From Albimonas sp963816545 (GTDB lineage Bacteria; Pseudomonadota; Alphaproteobacteria; Rhodobacterales; Rhodobacteraceae), in NCBI GenBank assembly GCA_963816545.1, contig CAWFLE010000001.1:496001-560000 (forward strand): DNA of 64,000 bases, read 5' to 3'. The position numbers and the translations under genes are program-made. Position 1 is the first letter of the stretch, and every line of letters starts with the position of its first letter. Under the pieces are notes generated by a model. That model searched no databases. It was given only the letters and a program-made list of their open reading frames with translations, and was not told the DNA's origin. Positions 27,503-37,185 of the stretch are shown piece by piece.

Positions 27503-28666
27503 TTGTTCCACGCCACGCTTAACTTCGCCCTCGGCGAGGACATCGACGCCATCCGCGACACCGCCCACCGCTGGGCGCAGGAGCGGGTGAAGCCGCTGGC
27601 CGCCGGGATCGACCGCTCCAACGCCTTCCCCGCGCATCTGTGGAAGGAGATGGGCGACCTCGGCCTCCTCGGCATCACGGTGGAGGAGGCGTATGGCGGC
27701 CTCGGCCTGGGCTACCTCGCCCACGCCGTGGCGGTGGAGGAGGTCGCCCGCGCCTCCGCCTCGGTCAGCCTCAGCTACGGCGCCCACTCCAACCTCTGCG
27801 TCAACCAGATCCGCCTGAACGGCACGCCGGAGCAGCGGGAGAAATACCTGCCCAAGCTCGTCTCGGGCGAGCATGTGGGCGCGCTCGCCATGTCCGAATC
27901 GGGCGCCGGGTCCGACGTGGTGTCGATGAAGCTCAAGGCCGAGAAGCGGAACGACCGCTACGTCCTCAACGGCTCCAAGTACTGGATCACCAACGGCCCG
28001 GACGCCGACGTCCTCGTGGTCTACGCCAAAACGAACCCGGAGGCCGGCGCCCGCGGCCTCACCGCCTTCCTGATCGAGAAGTCCATGGCCGGCTTCTCCC
28101 AGGGCCCGCATTTCGACAAGCTCGGCATGCGCGGCTCCAACACCGGAGAGCTGATCTTCGAGGATTGCGAGGTCCCGTTCGAGAACGTCCTGAAGGAGGA
28201 GGGCCGCGGCGTGAACGTCCTCATGTCCGGCCTCGACTACGAACGCGTGGTCCTGTCGGGCATCGGCACCGGCCTGATCCACGCCATGCTGGACGAGCTG
28301 ATGCCCTACCTGCACGAGCGCAAGCAGTTCGGCCAGCCGATCGGCGACTTCCAGCTGATGCAGGCCAAGATCGCGGACATGTACACCGCCCTCAACACCG
28401 CGCGCGCCTATCTCTACGCCGTCGCCCGCGCCTGCGACCGCGGCGAGGTCACGCGCCAGGACGCCGCCGCCTGCGTGCTCTACTGCTCGGAGGTCGCCAT
28501 GCAGCAGGCCGTGCAGGCGGTGCAGGCCTTCGGCGGCGCCGGGTACCTTTCCGACAACCCCGTCTCCCGCATCTTCCGCGACGCCAAGCTGATGGAGATC
28601 GGCGCCGGCACCTCCGAGATCCGGCGGATGCTCTGCGGGCGGGAGCTGATGAAGGCCACCGCATGA
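27503..28666 (+). CDS. ivd: isovaleryl-CoA dehydrogenase
   Basis: A 387-residue acyl-CoA dehydrogenase oxidising isovaleryl-CoA to 3-methylcrotonyl-CoA in leucine catabolism. The start is a TTG at 27503 with a strong agggagga ribosome site five bases before; the relatives begin FHATxxFxLGED. FAD/substrate motifs are GALAMSESGAGSDVVSMKL (about 131-149) and YWITNGPDADVLVVYAKT. The Glu in GLDYERVVLSG matches the catalytic base position specific to isovaleryl-CoA dehydrogenases. C-terminal GGAGYLSDNPVSRIFRDAKL and IGAGTSEIRRMLCGREL are typical. It is followed with overlap by an LprI-like gene and then mccB. Confidence 0.95.
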   Translation: MFHATLNFALGEDIDAIRDTAHRWAQERVKPLAAGIDRSNAFPAHLWKEMGDLGLLGITVEEAYGGLGLGYLAHAVAVEEVARASASVSLSYGAHSNLCVNQIRLNGTPEQREKYLPKLVSGEHVGALAMSESGAGSDVVSMKLKAEKRNDRYVLNGSKYWITNGPDADVLVVYAKTNPEAGARGLTAFLIEKSMAGFSQGPHFDKLGMRGSNTGELIFEDCEVPFENVLKEEGRGVNVLMSGLDYERVVLSGIGTGLIHAMLDELMPYLHERKQFGQPIGDFQLMQAKIADMYTALNTARAYLYAVARACDRGEVTRQDAAACVLYCSEVAMQQAVQAVQAFGGAGYLSDNPVSRIFRDAKLMEIGAGTSEIRRMLCGRELMKATA

Positions 28667-29148
28667 GGGCGCTCGCCGCCGGGCTCCTCCTCCTGCCCGC
28701 CTGCGCCGCCTCCGCCCCCGACATGGACGCGGCGCTGGACGCCTGCCTCGACGCCGCCTCCGACCGGGCGGCGGCGGAGGCCTGCGTCGGCGTCCCCTCC
28801 GCCCCCTGCCTCGACGCCGATCCGACCACCGTCGGGATGATGTCCTGCCTGCTGGAGGAGGAGGCCGCCTGGCTCTCGCGCCTGGCCGCCCTTAGCGCCG
28901 AACTGGAGACGCAGGCCGCCCTCCGCGACGCGCAGGGCGATGCCGCCGCCATGGGCCTGCCGACGGAATCCGCGACCCTGGCCGCCGCCGAACTCGCCTG
29001 GGACGCTTTCCGCGAGGCCGAATGCGCTTGGCGCTACGCCCGCTGGGGGGCCGGCACGATGCGCCAGCTCATCGGCGCGGCCTGCCGCCGGGACCTCGCC
29101 GCCGCCCGCGCCCTGCACCTGAGCGAAGTCCTTGCCGAGACGCCCTGA
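28663..29148 (+). CDS. LprI-like (DUF1311) exported protein, copy 1
   Basis: A 161-residue protein whose ATG overlaps the ivd stop (ATGA). A short signal sequence (ALAAGLLLLPACAASA) resembles a lipoprotein leader with a cysteine. The Cys-rich region (CLDAASDRAAAEACVG, CLEEEAAWL-like CLLEEEAAWLSRL) and the AWDAFREAECAWRYARWGAG segment match the DUF1311 family, which includes the lysozyme inhibitor LprI. A second, related gene lies 237 bases downstream. The role inside a leucine-catabolic cluster is unclear. Confidence 0.78.
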   Translation: MRALAAGLLLLPACAASAPDMDAALDACLDAASDRAAAEACVGVPSAPCLDADPTTVGMMSCLLEEEAAWLSRLAALSAELETQAALRDAQGDAAAMGLPTESATLAAAELAWDAFREAECAWRYARWGAGTMRQLIGAACRRDLAAARALHLSEVLAETP

Positions 29149-29385
29149 ACCGGGCGCCGCGCCGGCCCGCGCGGCGGCTGAACCCGGGCGCCCGCGGCGC
29201 ACTGCCGGCGCGGCGCTTCGTGGCCGGCGCGCCGTTCCGGGGGGCGGGCGGCCGGGGCGGGCGATGCCGGGGGCGAAGCCCCCGTGCGAGTCCCGTCACC
29301 GGCGGCCCTACCGGATACCTCCCGCTCGCCTCCGCCCTACATCCCGCTTGGCGCCCGGACGGCGTCGCGCCACAAAGGATCCGTG

Positions 29386-29922
29386 ATGATTCGAGCGCTC
29401 ATCCTCGCCCGCCCCACGGCGGCCCTCCTCGGCGCGGCCTTCGCAGTCTCGCTGGCCTCCGCCGCCCCCTTGCGCGCGGACGCTCTGGAAGATGGCGGCT
29501 TCCTCGAAACCTGCGTCGAAACCCACCTGCCCGACGGCACCGCCGAGGCCGAAGCCCGCTGCGTCGGCCTCATCTCCACCGCCTGCGCCAAGGCCCCCGA
29601 CGCCGCGGAGGAGGACGGCGAAACCGCCTGCCTGCGCCGCGAGCATGACGCGTGGTCCGCCCTCATGGACGACTGGGAGCCCGAACTGCTCGCCGCCGCC
29701 GTCGCCCTCGACACGCGCGAGGATCGCCAGAACGCCTCCGCCGACGCCTTCCGCCAGGCCCAGCGCGCCTGGGAGAACTTCGCCGCGGCCGAGTGCGGCT
29801 ACGCCGCCGCCCTCTGGGGCCGCTCCACCTACCGCGAGGTCGCCCTCGCGGATTGCGAGATGCGCGCGATCGCCCGCCGCGCCATCCAGCTTCGCGCCCA
29901 GATGGGACTGGAGACCCGATGA
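29386..29922 (+). CDS. LprI-like (DUF1311) exported protein, copy 2
   Basis: A 178-residue protein with a signal peptide (LLGAAFAVSLASAAPLRA). It shares the DUF1311 core with its upstream neighbour: CLRREHDAWSALMDDWEPEL and RAWENFAAAECGYAAALWG. Four cysteines are positioned as in copy 1. Start at 29386 (or the adjacent GTG at 29383). The stop overlaps mccB by four bases, so the two are translationally coupled. The gap before it holds a hairpin (29268-29284) of GC pairs without a T tract. Copy 1 and copy 2 are diverged paralogues. Confidence 0.8.
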   Translation: MIRALILARPTAALLGAAFAVSLASAAPLRADALEDGGFLETCVETHLPDGTAEAEARCVGLISTACAKAPDAAEEDGETACLRREHDAWSALMDDWEPELLAAAVALDTREDRQNASADAFRQAQRAWENFAAAECGYAAALWGRSTYREVALADCEMRAIARRAIQLRAQMGLETR

Positions 29923-31526
29923 CCGTCCTCGCCTCCGCCCTCTCCCCCGCCTCGGACGAGGCGAAGGCAAACCGCGCCGCCCACCTCGAAGCCATCGCCA
30001 CCGTCCGCGAAGCCGCCGAGGCCGCCATCGCCGGCGGCGGAGACATCGCCCGCGCCCGCCACGAATCCCGCGGCAAGATGCTCCCGCGCGACCGCGTGGC
30101 CGCCCTGCTCGACCCCGGGACCCCCTTCCTGGAGGTCGGCCTCACCGCCGGCCACGCCATGTATGGCGGCGCCGCCCCCTCGGCCGGCCTGATCGCCGGC
30201 ATCGGCCGGGTCGAGGGCCGCGAGGTCATGGTGGTGTGCAACGACGCCACCGTGAAGGGCGGCACCTACTACCCCGTCACGGTCAAGAAGCACCTCCGCG
30301 CGCAGGAGATCGCCCTCCAGAACCGCCTCCCCTGCATCTACCTCGTCGACTCCGGCGGCGCGAACCTCCCCCAGCAGGACGAGGTCTTCCCCGACCGCGA
30401 GCATTTCGGCCGCATCTTCTACAACCAGGCGCAGATGTCCGCGCAGGGCATTCCCCAGATCGCGGTGGTGATGGGCTCCTGCACCGCCGGCGGCGCCTAT
30501 GTGCCCGCCATGTCCGACGAAACCATCATCGTGAAGGAGCAGGGCACCATCTTCCTCGGCGGCCCGCCCCTCGTCAAAGCCGCCATCGGCGAGATCGTCA
30601 GCGCCGAGGACCTCGGCGGCGGCGACGTCCACACCCGCCTCTCGGGCGTCGCCGACCACCTCGCCGACAACGACGCCCACGCCCTCGCCCTCGCCCGCCG
30701 AATCGTCGCCAACCTCAACCGCCCCAAGCCGACGACGGTGGAACTGAAGGCCCCCGAGCCCCCCGCCCTCGACCCCGAGACGCTGCTCGACGTCGTCCCC
30801 ACCGACCTCCGCATCCCCTACGACATCCGCGAGATCATCGCACGCACCGTTGACGCCTCCCGCTTCGACGAGTTCAAGGCCCGCTTCGGCACGACGCTGG
30901 TCACGGGCTTCGCCCATATCGAGGGCATTCCCTGCGGCATCGTCGCCAACAACGGCATCCTCTTCTCCGAATCCGCCCAGAAGGGCGCCCATTTCATCGA
31001 GCTCTGTTCGCAACGGAAGATTCCCCTGATCTTCCTCCAGAACATCACCGGCTTCATGGTCGGCCGCAAATACGAGGCCGAGGGCATCGCCCGTCACGGC
31101 GCCAAGCTGGTCACCGCGGTCGCGACCACCTCCGTCCCCAAGATCACCCTGATCGTCGGCGGCTCCTACGGCGCCGGCAACTACGGCATGTGCGGCCGCG
31201 CCTACTCCCCGCGCTTCCTCTGGACCTGGCCCGCCTCCCGCATCTCGGTGATGGGCGGCGAGCAGGCCGCGACGGTCCTCGCCACCGTCCGCCGCGACGG
31301 CATCGAGCGCAAGGGCGACACCTGGTCCGAGAGCGACGAGGCCGCCTTCAAACGCCCCATCCAGGACCAGTTCGAGCATCAGGGCCACCCGCTCTACGCC
31401 TCCGCGCGCCTCTGGGACGACGGGATCATCGACCCCCGCCAGACCCGCCGCGTGCTGGCCCTCTCGCTCGCAGCCGCCCTCAACGCCCCGATCGAGGACA
31501 CCCGCTTCGGCGTTTTCCGGATGTAA
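29919..31526 (+). CDS. mccB: methylcrotonyl-CoA carboxylase carboxyltransferase (beta) subunit
   Basis: A 535-residue biotin-dependent carboxyltransferase, converting 3-methylcrotonyl-CoA to 3-methylglutaconyl-CoA with MccA. Two crotonase-fold halves are evident. The N-half has LPCIYLVDSGGANLPQQDEV (about 138-157) and GSCTAGGAYVPAMSDE. The C-half has IPLIFLQNITGFMVGRKYEA and IVGGSYGAGNYGMCGRAYSP. Length is normal (about 535). It is coupled to the upstream LprI-like gene. Between it and mccA lie a broken GFA gene, a nitronate monooxygenase and a broken nuclease. Confidence 0.95.
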   Translation: MTVLASALSPASDEAKANRAAHLEAIATVREAAEAAIAGGGDIARARHESRGKMLPRDRVAALLDPGTPFLEVGLTAGHAMYGGAAPSAGLIAGIGRVEGREVMVVCNDATVKGGTYYPVTVKKHLRAQEIALQNRLPCIYLVDSGGANLPQQDEVFPDREHFGRIFYNQAQMSAQGIPQIAVVMGSCTAGGAYVPAMSDETIIVKEQGTIFLGGPPLVKAAIGEIVSAEDLGGGDVHTRLSGVADHLADNDAHALALARRIVANLNRPKPTTVELKAPEPPALDPETLLDVVPTDLRIPYDIREIIARTVDASRFDEFKARFGTTLVTGFAHIEGIPCGIVANNGILFSESAQKGAHFIELCSQRKIPLIFLQNITGFMVGRKYEAEGIARHGAKLVTAVATTSVPKITLIVGGSYGAGNYGMCGRAYSPRFLWTWPASRISVMGGEQAATVLATVRRDGIERKGDTWSESDEAAFKRPIQDQFEHQGHPLYASARLWDDGIIDPRQTRRVLALSLAAALNAPIEDTRFGVFRM

Positions 31527-31754
31527 GGCGCGCGCCTCGTCCGGCCGCGCCGCCTGCGCTGACGGTCCTTCTGCGCCTGAACCCCGCGCCTTGCGCCGCT
31601 CCCGGATCGCCGCCGGGAACGACCGCATCAGTCGCGCCGCTCTTGCTCGGCACGGTCGGCGGGCTCCCGACGGCCGGCGCCCGTCCCGACGAGCATGCGT
31701 CTCCGCGCGCTCCTTGGCCTCGGAGCCCCACCGACCCCCTTGTGCCGGTCCGCC

Positions 31755-32164
31755 CTACCAGCCGCCCACAGCGACCGAAGGCCGGCGGTAGTCGAACGGG
31801 CCCTCCCCGGACCAGTCCCTGCCGTCAGGAAACCGGACCTCCACGCCGTCCAGCTCACCGGGGTCGAACAGGCGCATGTTGACCCCCACCAGATAGACCA
31901 CCCCGTGCCGCTCCATGAAAGATCGGGCGATTACGAAATGGGTCGTGGCGGCGCAGGACCGGCACGAATGCACCTCGGCCGCCGGCTCCGGCTTGTCGAC
32001 GCGGATGGTTGCCGTGGTGGCCCCCTCCGCGCTCACCTGCGAGGCGGAGAAGTACCCCAGGCCGCGCCGGACTTCCGGCAGAGGTCGCAGTTGCAGTCAT
32101 GGATGAACTCGGGCTTCGCAGCGAGGGTCACCCGCACCGCGCCGCAAAGGCAGGTTCCGGTCAC
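31755..32164 (-). pseudogene. GFA family (glutathione-dependent formaldehyde-activating-like) protein, frameshifted
   Basis: A zinc-binding CENP-V/GFA fold protein of about 136 residues read on the minus strand, opposite to the neighbouring catabolic genes. A GTG at 32164 starts VTGTCLCGAVRVTLAAKP; HDCNCDLCRKSGAAWG supplies the second Cys pair. The rest, in another frame, starts near SAEGATTATIRVDKPEPAAE and includes HSCRSCAATTHFVIA and GVNMRLFDPGELDGV. One base is missing near 32053-32058; adding one gives the family motif GYFSASQ. Either a real lesion or a sequence error. Confidence 0.75.
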
Positions 32165-32439
32165 GATCTCGTCCTCATGATCCGCCGCGGCAGGCTGCGC
32201 GACGGCGCAGGTCTCGCGCGTCGCCTGTCGCCGGCGCAAGCGAAAACGGCAGACCGCCCGGCCGCCCGTCCCCCCGCCGGCGGATCCTCTCCCGCAGCAC
32301 GCATCGCCGTAGCGGCCGACGCCCGACTGGACCGGACCGCGGCGACGACACGGCCGCCACGCCGCAACCCCGACCCTCTCGCCAACCGCCACGCCTTTCG
32401 CCACTCTGCGCGCTCCCCGCCCCGGCCCGGAGGCCCCGC

Positions 32440-33414
32440 ATGATCCGCACCCGCCTGACCGAGGCCCTGAACCTCCGCCACCCCGTCCTCTCCGCCCCCA
32501 TGGCGCTCGCCTCCGGCGGTCGCCTGGCCGCCGCCGTCTCCCGCGCCGGCGGCCTCGGCCTGATCGGCGGCGGCTACGGAGACCCGGACTGGCTGGAGCG
32601 CGAATTCTCCGAGGCGGGCAACGACCCCGTCGGCTGCGGCTTCATCACCTGGAAGCTCGCGGAGCGCCCCGAGCTCCTCGACCTCGCCCTCTCCCGCGCC
32701 CCCCGCGCCATCTTCCTCTCCTTCGGCGACCCGGGCCCCTTCGCCCCCCGCATCCACGAGGCCGGCGCCCTCCTGATCTGCCAGACCCAGACGCTGGACG
32801 ACGCCCGCGCCGCCCTCGACGCCGGGGCAAGGGTCATCGTCGCGCAGGGGTCCGAGGCCGGCGGCCACGGCCAGCGCCGCGCCACCTTCACCCTCGTCCC
32901 GGAGACCGCGGACCTCATCGCCGCCCGCGCGCCCGAAACCCTCCTCTGCGCCGCAGGCGGCGTGGGAGACGGCCGCGGCCTTGCCGCCGCCCTGATGCTC
33001 GGGGCCGACGGCGTGGTGGTCGGCTCCCGCTTCTGGGCGTCCGAGGAAGCCCTCGTTCTCCCCGCCCTTCAGGCCGCCGCCCTGCGCGCCACCGGCGACG
33101 ACACCGTCCGCTCGAACCTCCCCGACATCGCCCGCGGCTACGCCTGGCCCGAGCGCTTCGACATCCGCACCCTGCGCAACGCCTTCACCGACCGCTGGCT
33201 CCCGGACCCCGAGGCCCTGCGCGCCGCCCCCGACGCCCACGCCCGCTGGCGCGAGGCCATGGCCGGGGGCGAGCCCGACGCCGGCAGCGTCATCGTCGGC
33301 GAGGCGACCGGCCTCTTCCACGACATCCGCCCCGCCGCCGATCTCCTCGAAGACATGATCCGCGAGGCCGAAGCCCGCCTCCGCGGCGGCGCGGACCTCG
33401 TCGAAGCCCCATGA
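32440..33414 (+). CDS. nitronate monooxygenase-family protein
   Basis: A 324-residue FMN-dependent (beta/alpha)8 enzyme. TEALNLRHPVLSAPMALASG (residues 6-25), LGLIGGGYGDPDW, the phosphate-binding VIVAQGSEAGGHGQRR (about 132-147) and GVGDGRGLAAALMLGADGVV (about 176-195) are family features. The catalytic His of class I nitronate monooxygenases lies in the GGH element. It may oxidise alkyl nitronates such as propionate-3-nitronate, but related proteins have other substrates. The stop overlaps the start codon of a decayed nuclease gene (ATGA). Confidence 0.86.
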   Translation: MIRTRLTEALNLRHPVLSAPMALASGGRLAAAVSRAGGLGLIGGGYGDPDWLEREFSEAGNDPVGCGFITWKLAERPELLDLALSRAPRAIFLSFGDPGPFAPRIHEAGALLICQTQTLDDARAALDAGARVIVAQGSEAGGHGQRRATFTLVPETADLIAARAPETLLCAAGGVGDGRGLAAALMLGADGVVVGSRFWASEEALVLPALQAAALRATGDDTVRSNLPDIARGYAWPERFDIRTLRNAFTDRWLPDPEALRAAPDAHARWREAMAGGEPDAGSVIVGEATGLFHDIRPAADLLEDMIREAEARLRGGADLVEAP

Positions 33415-33864
33415 CCCGCCGCGGCCAGGTTCTCCCTTCCGCCGCCTGCCGCGCATCTCTCGCCCCCGCCGACCGCGGACCTGGCTCCTCCTCGCCGCCC
33501 TCCACCTCGAACCGATACGCACGGCGCGCGAACCCGCCGGCCTCGCTCCCCCTCCTGCCGCCGCATCCTCTCCTTCACGGACGGCGACACCCTCGTCGCC
33601 CGGTGTCCGCGGGAGGGCGTGAGCACGGGCCGCCTCCTCGGTCTCGACACGCCGGCGTTCGGCCAGTCCTGATGCGCGCTGGAGCCGTTCGTCGCCTTCG
33701 CCGCGACCCTCCCCGCCCATGTCTTCGCCGCCCGCAGGGCGACCATCGGCGTCTCCGGCTCCGACCCGCAACGGCCGCCGCCGGGGGCGCTCGTCCTCGA
33801 CGGCCGCTCCGCCGCCGGCTTCGTTGCAGGCGCCGGCCTCGCCCACGGCCGACGCACGTCCTGA
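33411..33864 (+). pseudogene. thermonuclease (TNase/SNase-like) pseudogene
   Basis: Starts at an ATG overlapping the preceding stop (MTRRGQVL). Three frames are needed to read it: RLPRISRPRRPRTWLLLAAL (a basic start plus signal/anchor), then RRILSFTDGDTLVARCPREG with the TNase DGDTL motif, then LLGLDTPAFGQS, an in-frame TGA at 33670-33672, CALEPFVAFAATL, and LVLDGRSAAGFVAGAGLA. Family members are about 145 residues. Two frameshifts plus a nonsense codon make this a more convincing decayed gene than its single-lesion neighbours. Confidence 0.7.
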
Positions 33865-33964
33865 CGCAACTCCGGCCGCCCCCGCCCCCTCCGACCTTGC
33901 ACGCCGCCCCGCCCCCGGCGATACCTTCCTGAACCCCCGCAGCGGGGACCAGAGGGAGGCGCGC

Positions 33965-35953
33965 ATGTTCCAGAAGATCCTCATCGCCAACCGCGGAGAG
34001 ATCGCCGTCCGCGTCGCCCGCACCGCCCGCCGCCTCGGGATCCGCACCGTCGCCGTCCACTCCGACGCCGACGCCCACGCCCTCCATGTCCAGGAATGCG
34101 ACGAGGCCGTCCGCATCGGCCCCGCCCCCGTCTCCGACAGCTACCTCCGCGCCGACCGCATCCTCGCCGCCGCCCACGCCACCGGCGCGGAAGCCATCCA
34201 TCCCGGCTACGGCTTCCTCTCCGAAAACCCCGACTTCGCCGAAGCCGTCACCCAGGCCGGCCTCCGTTTCATAGGCCCCCCCGCCGCCGCCATCCGTGCC
34301 ATGGGCCTCAAGGACGCCGCCAAGGCCCTGATGGAACAGGCCGGCGTCCCCGTCGTCCCCGGCTATCACGGCCCCGACCAGGACCCCGCCTTCCTCGCCC
34401 GCGAGGCCGAGGCCATCGGCTATCCCGTCCTCATCAAGGCCCGCGCGGGCGGCGGCGGCAAAGGCATGCGCCGCGTCGACCACCCCAAGGACTTCCCCGA
34501 AGCCCTCGCCTCCGCCCAGCGCGAGGCGAAATCCGCCTTCGGCGACCCCGCCTGCCTCATCGAGAAATACGTCTCCCACCCCCGCCACATCGAGGTCCAG
34601 GTCTTCGCCGACGACCACGGCCGCGCCATCCACCTGTTCGAGCGTGACTGCTCCCTCCAGCGCCGCCACCAGAAGGTGATCGAGGAAGCCCCCGCCCCCG
34701 GCATGACCGACGCAATGCGCGCAGAGATCGGCGCCGCCGCCGTCCGCGCCGCCAAGGCCATCAACTACTCCGGCGCCGGCACCGTCGAATTCATCGCCGA
34801 CGCCTCCGAGGGCCTCCGCCCCGACCGCATCTAGTTCATGGAAATGAACACCCGCCTCCAGGTCGAGCACCCGGTCACGGAGTCCATCACCTTCCTCGAC
34901 CTCGTCGAATGGCAGCTCCTCGTCGCCGCCGGCCACCCTCTCCCGCTGGCGCAAGAAGACCTCGAACCCGAAGGCCACGCCATCGAGGCCCGCCTCTACG
35001 CCGAGGACCCCTCCCGCAACTTCCTCCCTCAAACGGGGCGCCTCGCCCACCTCCGCCTCCCCTCAGGCGTGCGCGTGGACTCCGGCGTGCGCGAGGGCGA
35101 CGAGGTCTCCCCCCACTACGACCCGATGATCGCCAAGCTCATCGCCCGCGGCGACACGCGCGAGGAGGCCCTCTCCCGCCTCCGCTCCGCCCTCGCGCGC
35201 ACCGAGATCGCCGGCCTCACCACCAACCTCCCCTTCCTCCGCCGCCTCCTCGCCCACGAGGGCTTCTCGAACGGCGACATGGACACCGGCCTGATCGACC
35301 GCGACCTCGCCGCCCTGACCGCCCCCCCCGAAACCCCGCCAGCCGCCCCCGCCCTCGCCGCCCTCGCCGCCCTCCACCTCGACACGCCCGCCCCGGACCG
35401 AGCCCCCTTCTCCGCCCGCGACGGCTTCCGCCTCTGGTCGCCCGAGCGCCGCCGCCTGACCCTCGACGGCCCCGAAGGCCCCACGGAAATCGCCCTCTCC
35501 ATCCTCGCCCCCGGCCATTTCGAAATCCACAACGGCCCCGAGACCACCCCGCTCACCCTCTCAGGCCCCCCCGAAGCCCTCCGCTACCGCTACGGCGCCG
35601 ACGCCCCCGCCCGCCCCGCAACCCTCGTCCGCCACGCGGGCCGCATCACAATCATCGCCGAAGGCGCCACGACCACCTTCTCCCCCCCCGACCCCATAGC
35701 CGCCGCCGAGGCCGCCTCGGCCGGCGACACGATCACCTCCCCCATGCCCGGCCTGATCAAGCTGGTGACCGCCGCCCCCGGCGACCGCGTGACCGAGGGC
35801 CAGACCCTGATCGTGATGGAAGCGATGAAGATGGAGCACCGCCTGACCGCCCCCCGCGACGGCGAGGTCTCCGACCTCCTCTGCACCGAGGGCGCCCAGG
35901 TCGCCGAGGGCGCGATCCTGCTGAAGCTGGCGGTGGAGGAGACGCCCGCCTGA
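33965..35953 (+). pseudogene. mccA: methylcrotonyl-CoA carboxylase biotin-containing (alpha) subunit, in-frame amber codon
   Basis: A 662-codon biotin carboxylase/BCCP fusion. The carboxylase part starts FQKILIANRGEIAVRVARTA. It includes the ATP-grasp loop KARAGGGGKGMRRV (about 158-171) and the NTRLQVEHPVTE catalytic segment, and a C-terminal biotinyl domain with VMEAMKMEHRL, the Lys being biotinylated. One TAG at 34832-34834 interrupts an otherwise perfect frame, at DRI-stop-FMEMNTRLQ, where the family has an aromatic residue (a TGG-to-TAG change would suffice). The frame continues without shift, so this is a single substitution: mutation, sequence error or readthrough. The partner is mccB. 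Confidence 0.93.
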
Positions 35954-36056
35954 AGTCACCACCACAAAGCGATTTTCATTGACAGCCGCCCGGTAATTAA
36001 CCTCCTGTTCAAAAACAGTCAGCGCCTGTTCTTGTTGCGATTTTTGGAGCCTGTCG

Positions 36057-37106
36057 ATGTCCGATCTCGAACCCCTCGTCGCCGACCTCCGGGATCGCCT
36101 CGAAGCCGCCAAGGAACTCGCCAAGACCGAGGAGGCCACGAAGAACGCCGTCGTCATGCCCTTCCTGCGGATGCTCGGCTACGACGTGTTCGACCCGCGC
36201 GAGGTGATCCCCGAATTCGTCGCCGACGTGGGCATCAAGAAGGGCGAGAAGATCGACTACGCCATCCGCCTCGCCAACGAGATCGCGATGCTGGTGGAGG
36301 TGAAGACCCTCGACGTGGACCTCGGCAAGGCCCAATACAGCCAGCTCTACCGCTATTTCGCCGCCTGCAAGGCATCGGTCGCGCTCCTGACCAACGGCCG
36401 CCGCTTCATGTTCTTCACGGACATCGACGCGCCGAACAAGATGGACGATCACCCTTTCTTCGTCTTCGACCTCGAGTCCTATTCCGACGCCGACATCCTC
36501 GAACTCTCCCGCTTCCACAAGACGTCTTTCGACATCGAACGCATCCGCTCCACCGCCTCGCGCCTCAAGCACGTCGCCCTCGCCACCGCCTTCCTTCGCG
36601 GCCAGTTCGACGCCCCTGACGACGAGTTCGTCCGCTTCGTCGCCCGCAGCTTCCACGAGGGCAACCTGACGGCCAAGGTGGTCGAAGCCCTCCGCCCCAC
36701 CGTCAAGGCCGCCTTCGCCCAGCTCATCCGCGAGCGCATCGAACGCAAGCTCCGCCTCGCCTTCGACGGCCCTTCCGAAGCCTCCACCGAGACGCCGGAG
36801 CCCGAAGCCTCCGACATCGAGACCACCCCCGATGAACTCCAGGCGTGGTACATCATCAAGGCGATCGCCGCCGCCGACGTCCCACCCTCGCGCATCGCCA
36901 TGCGCGACGCACGGAGCTACTGCGCGATCCTTCTCGACGACAACAACCGGAAGCCGATCTGTCGCCTGCACTTCAACGGCAAGAAGCAGTGGCACGTCGG
37001 CTTCATGGACGATGACAAAAAAGAGGTTCGGGAGCCTGTGGCCTCGCCCGAGGATCTCTACCTCCACGCCGACCGCATACGTGCGGCAATCAACCGCTTC
37101 GCCTAG
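36057..37106 (+). CDS. stand-alone HsdR N-terminal-like (PD-(D/E)XK) nuclease-domain protein
   Basis: A 349-residue protein. The N-terminal half resembles the type I restriction endonuclease N-domain. TKNAVVMPFLRMLGYDVFDP (about 29-48) and EFVADVGIKKGEKIDYAIRL carry the metal-binding Asp, with EIAMLVEVKTLD (about 76-87) giving the E-x-K. QLYRYFAACKASVALLTNG follows. There is no helicase domain and no methylase or specificity subunit adjacent. The C-terminus (about 255-345) is a separate small domain. Such solo proteins are widespread in phage and bacterial genomes; a role in defence or DNA processing is inference. Its flanks are relatively AT-rich. Confidence 0.78.
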   Translation: MSDLEPLVADLRDRLEAAKELAKTEEATKNAVVMPFLRMLGYDVFDPREVIPEFVADVGIKKGEKIDYAIRLANEIAMLVEVKTLDVDLGKAQYSQLYRYFAACKASVALLTNGRRFMFFTDIDAPNKMDDHPFFVFDLESYSDADILELSRFHKTSFDIERIRSTASRLKHVALATAFLRGQFDAPDDEFVRFVARSFHEGNLTAKVVEALRPTVKAAFAQLIRERIERKLRLAFDGPSEASTETPEPEASDIETTPDELQAWYIIKAIAAADVPPSRIAMRDARSYCAILLDDNNRKPICRLHFNGKKQWHVGFMDDDKKEVREPVASPEDLYLHADRIRAAINRFA

Positions 37107-37185
37107 AGAACAAAATCAGAGGCGTATTAGGGATCTGTTTAAGATGTTAACAAATGTTGCGAACGTATTAACCTGATTTCTCCGA

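Noticed and set aside
33411..33932. 173-codon plus-strand frame overlapping the nuclease remnant
   Set aside because: After about twelve residues its sequence is low-complexity Pro/Arg; the TNase motifs are in other frames.
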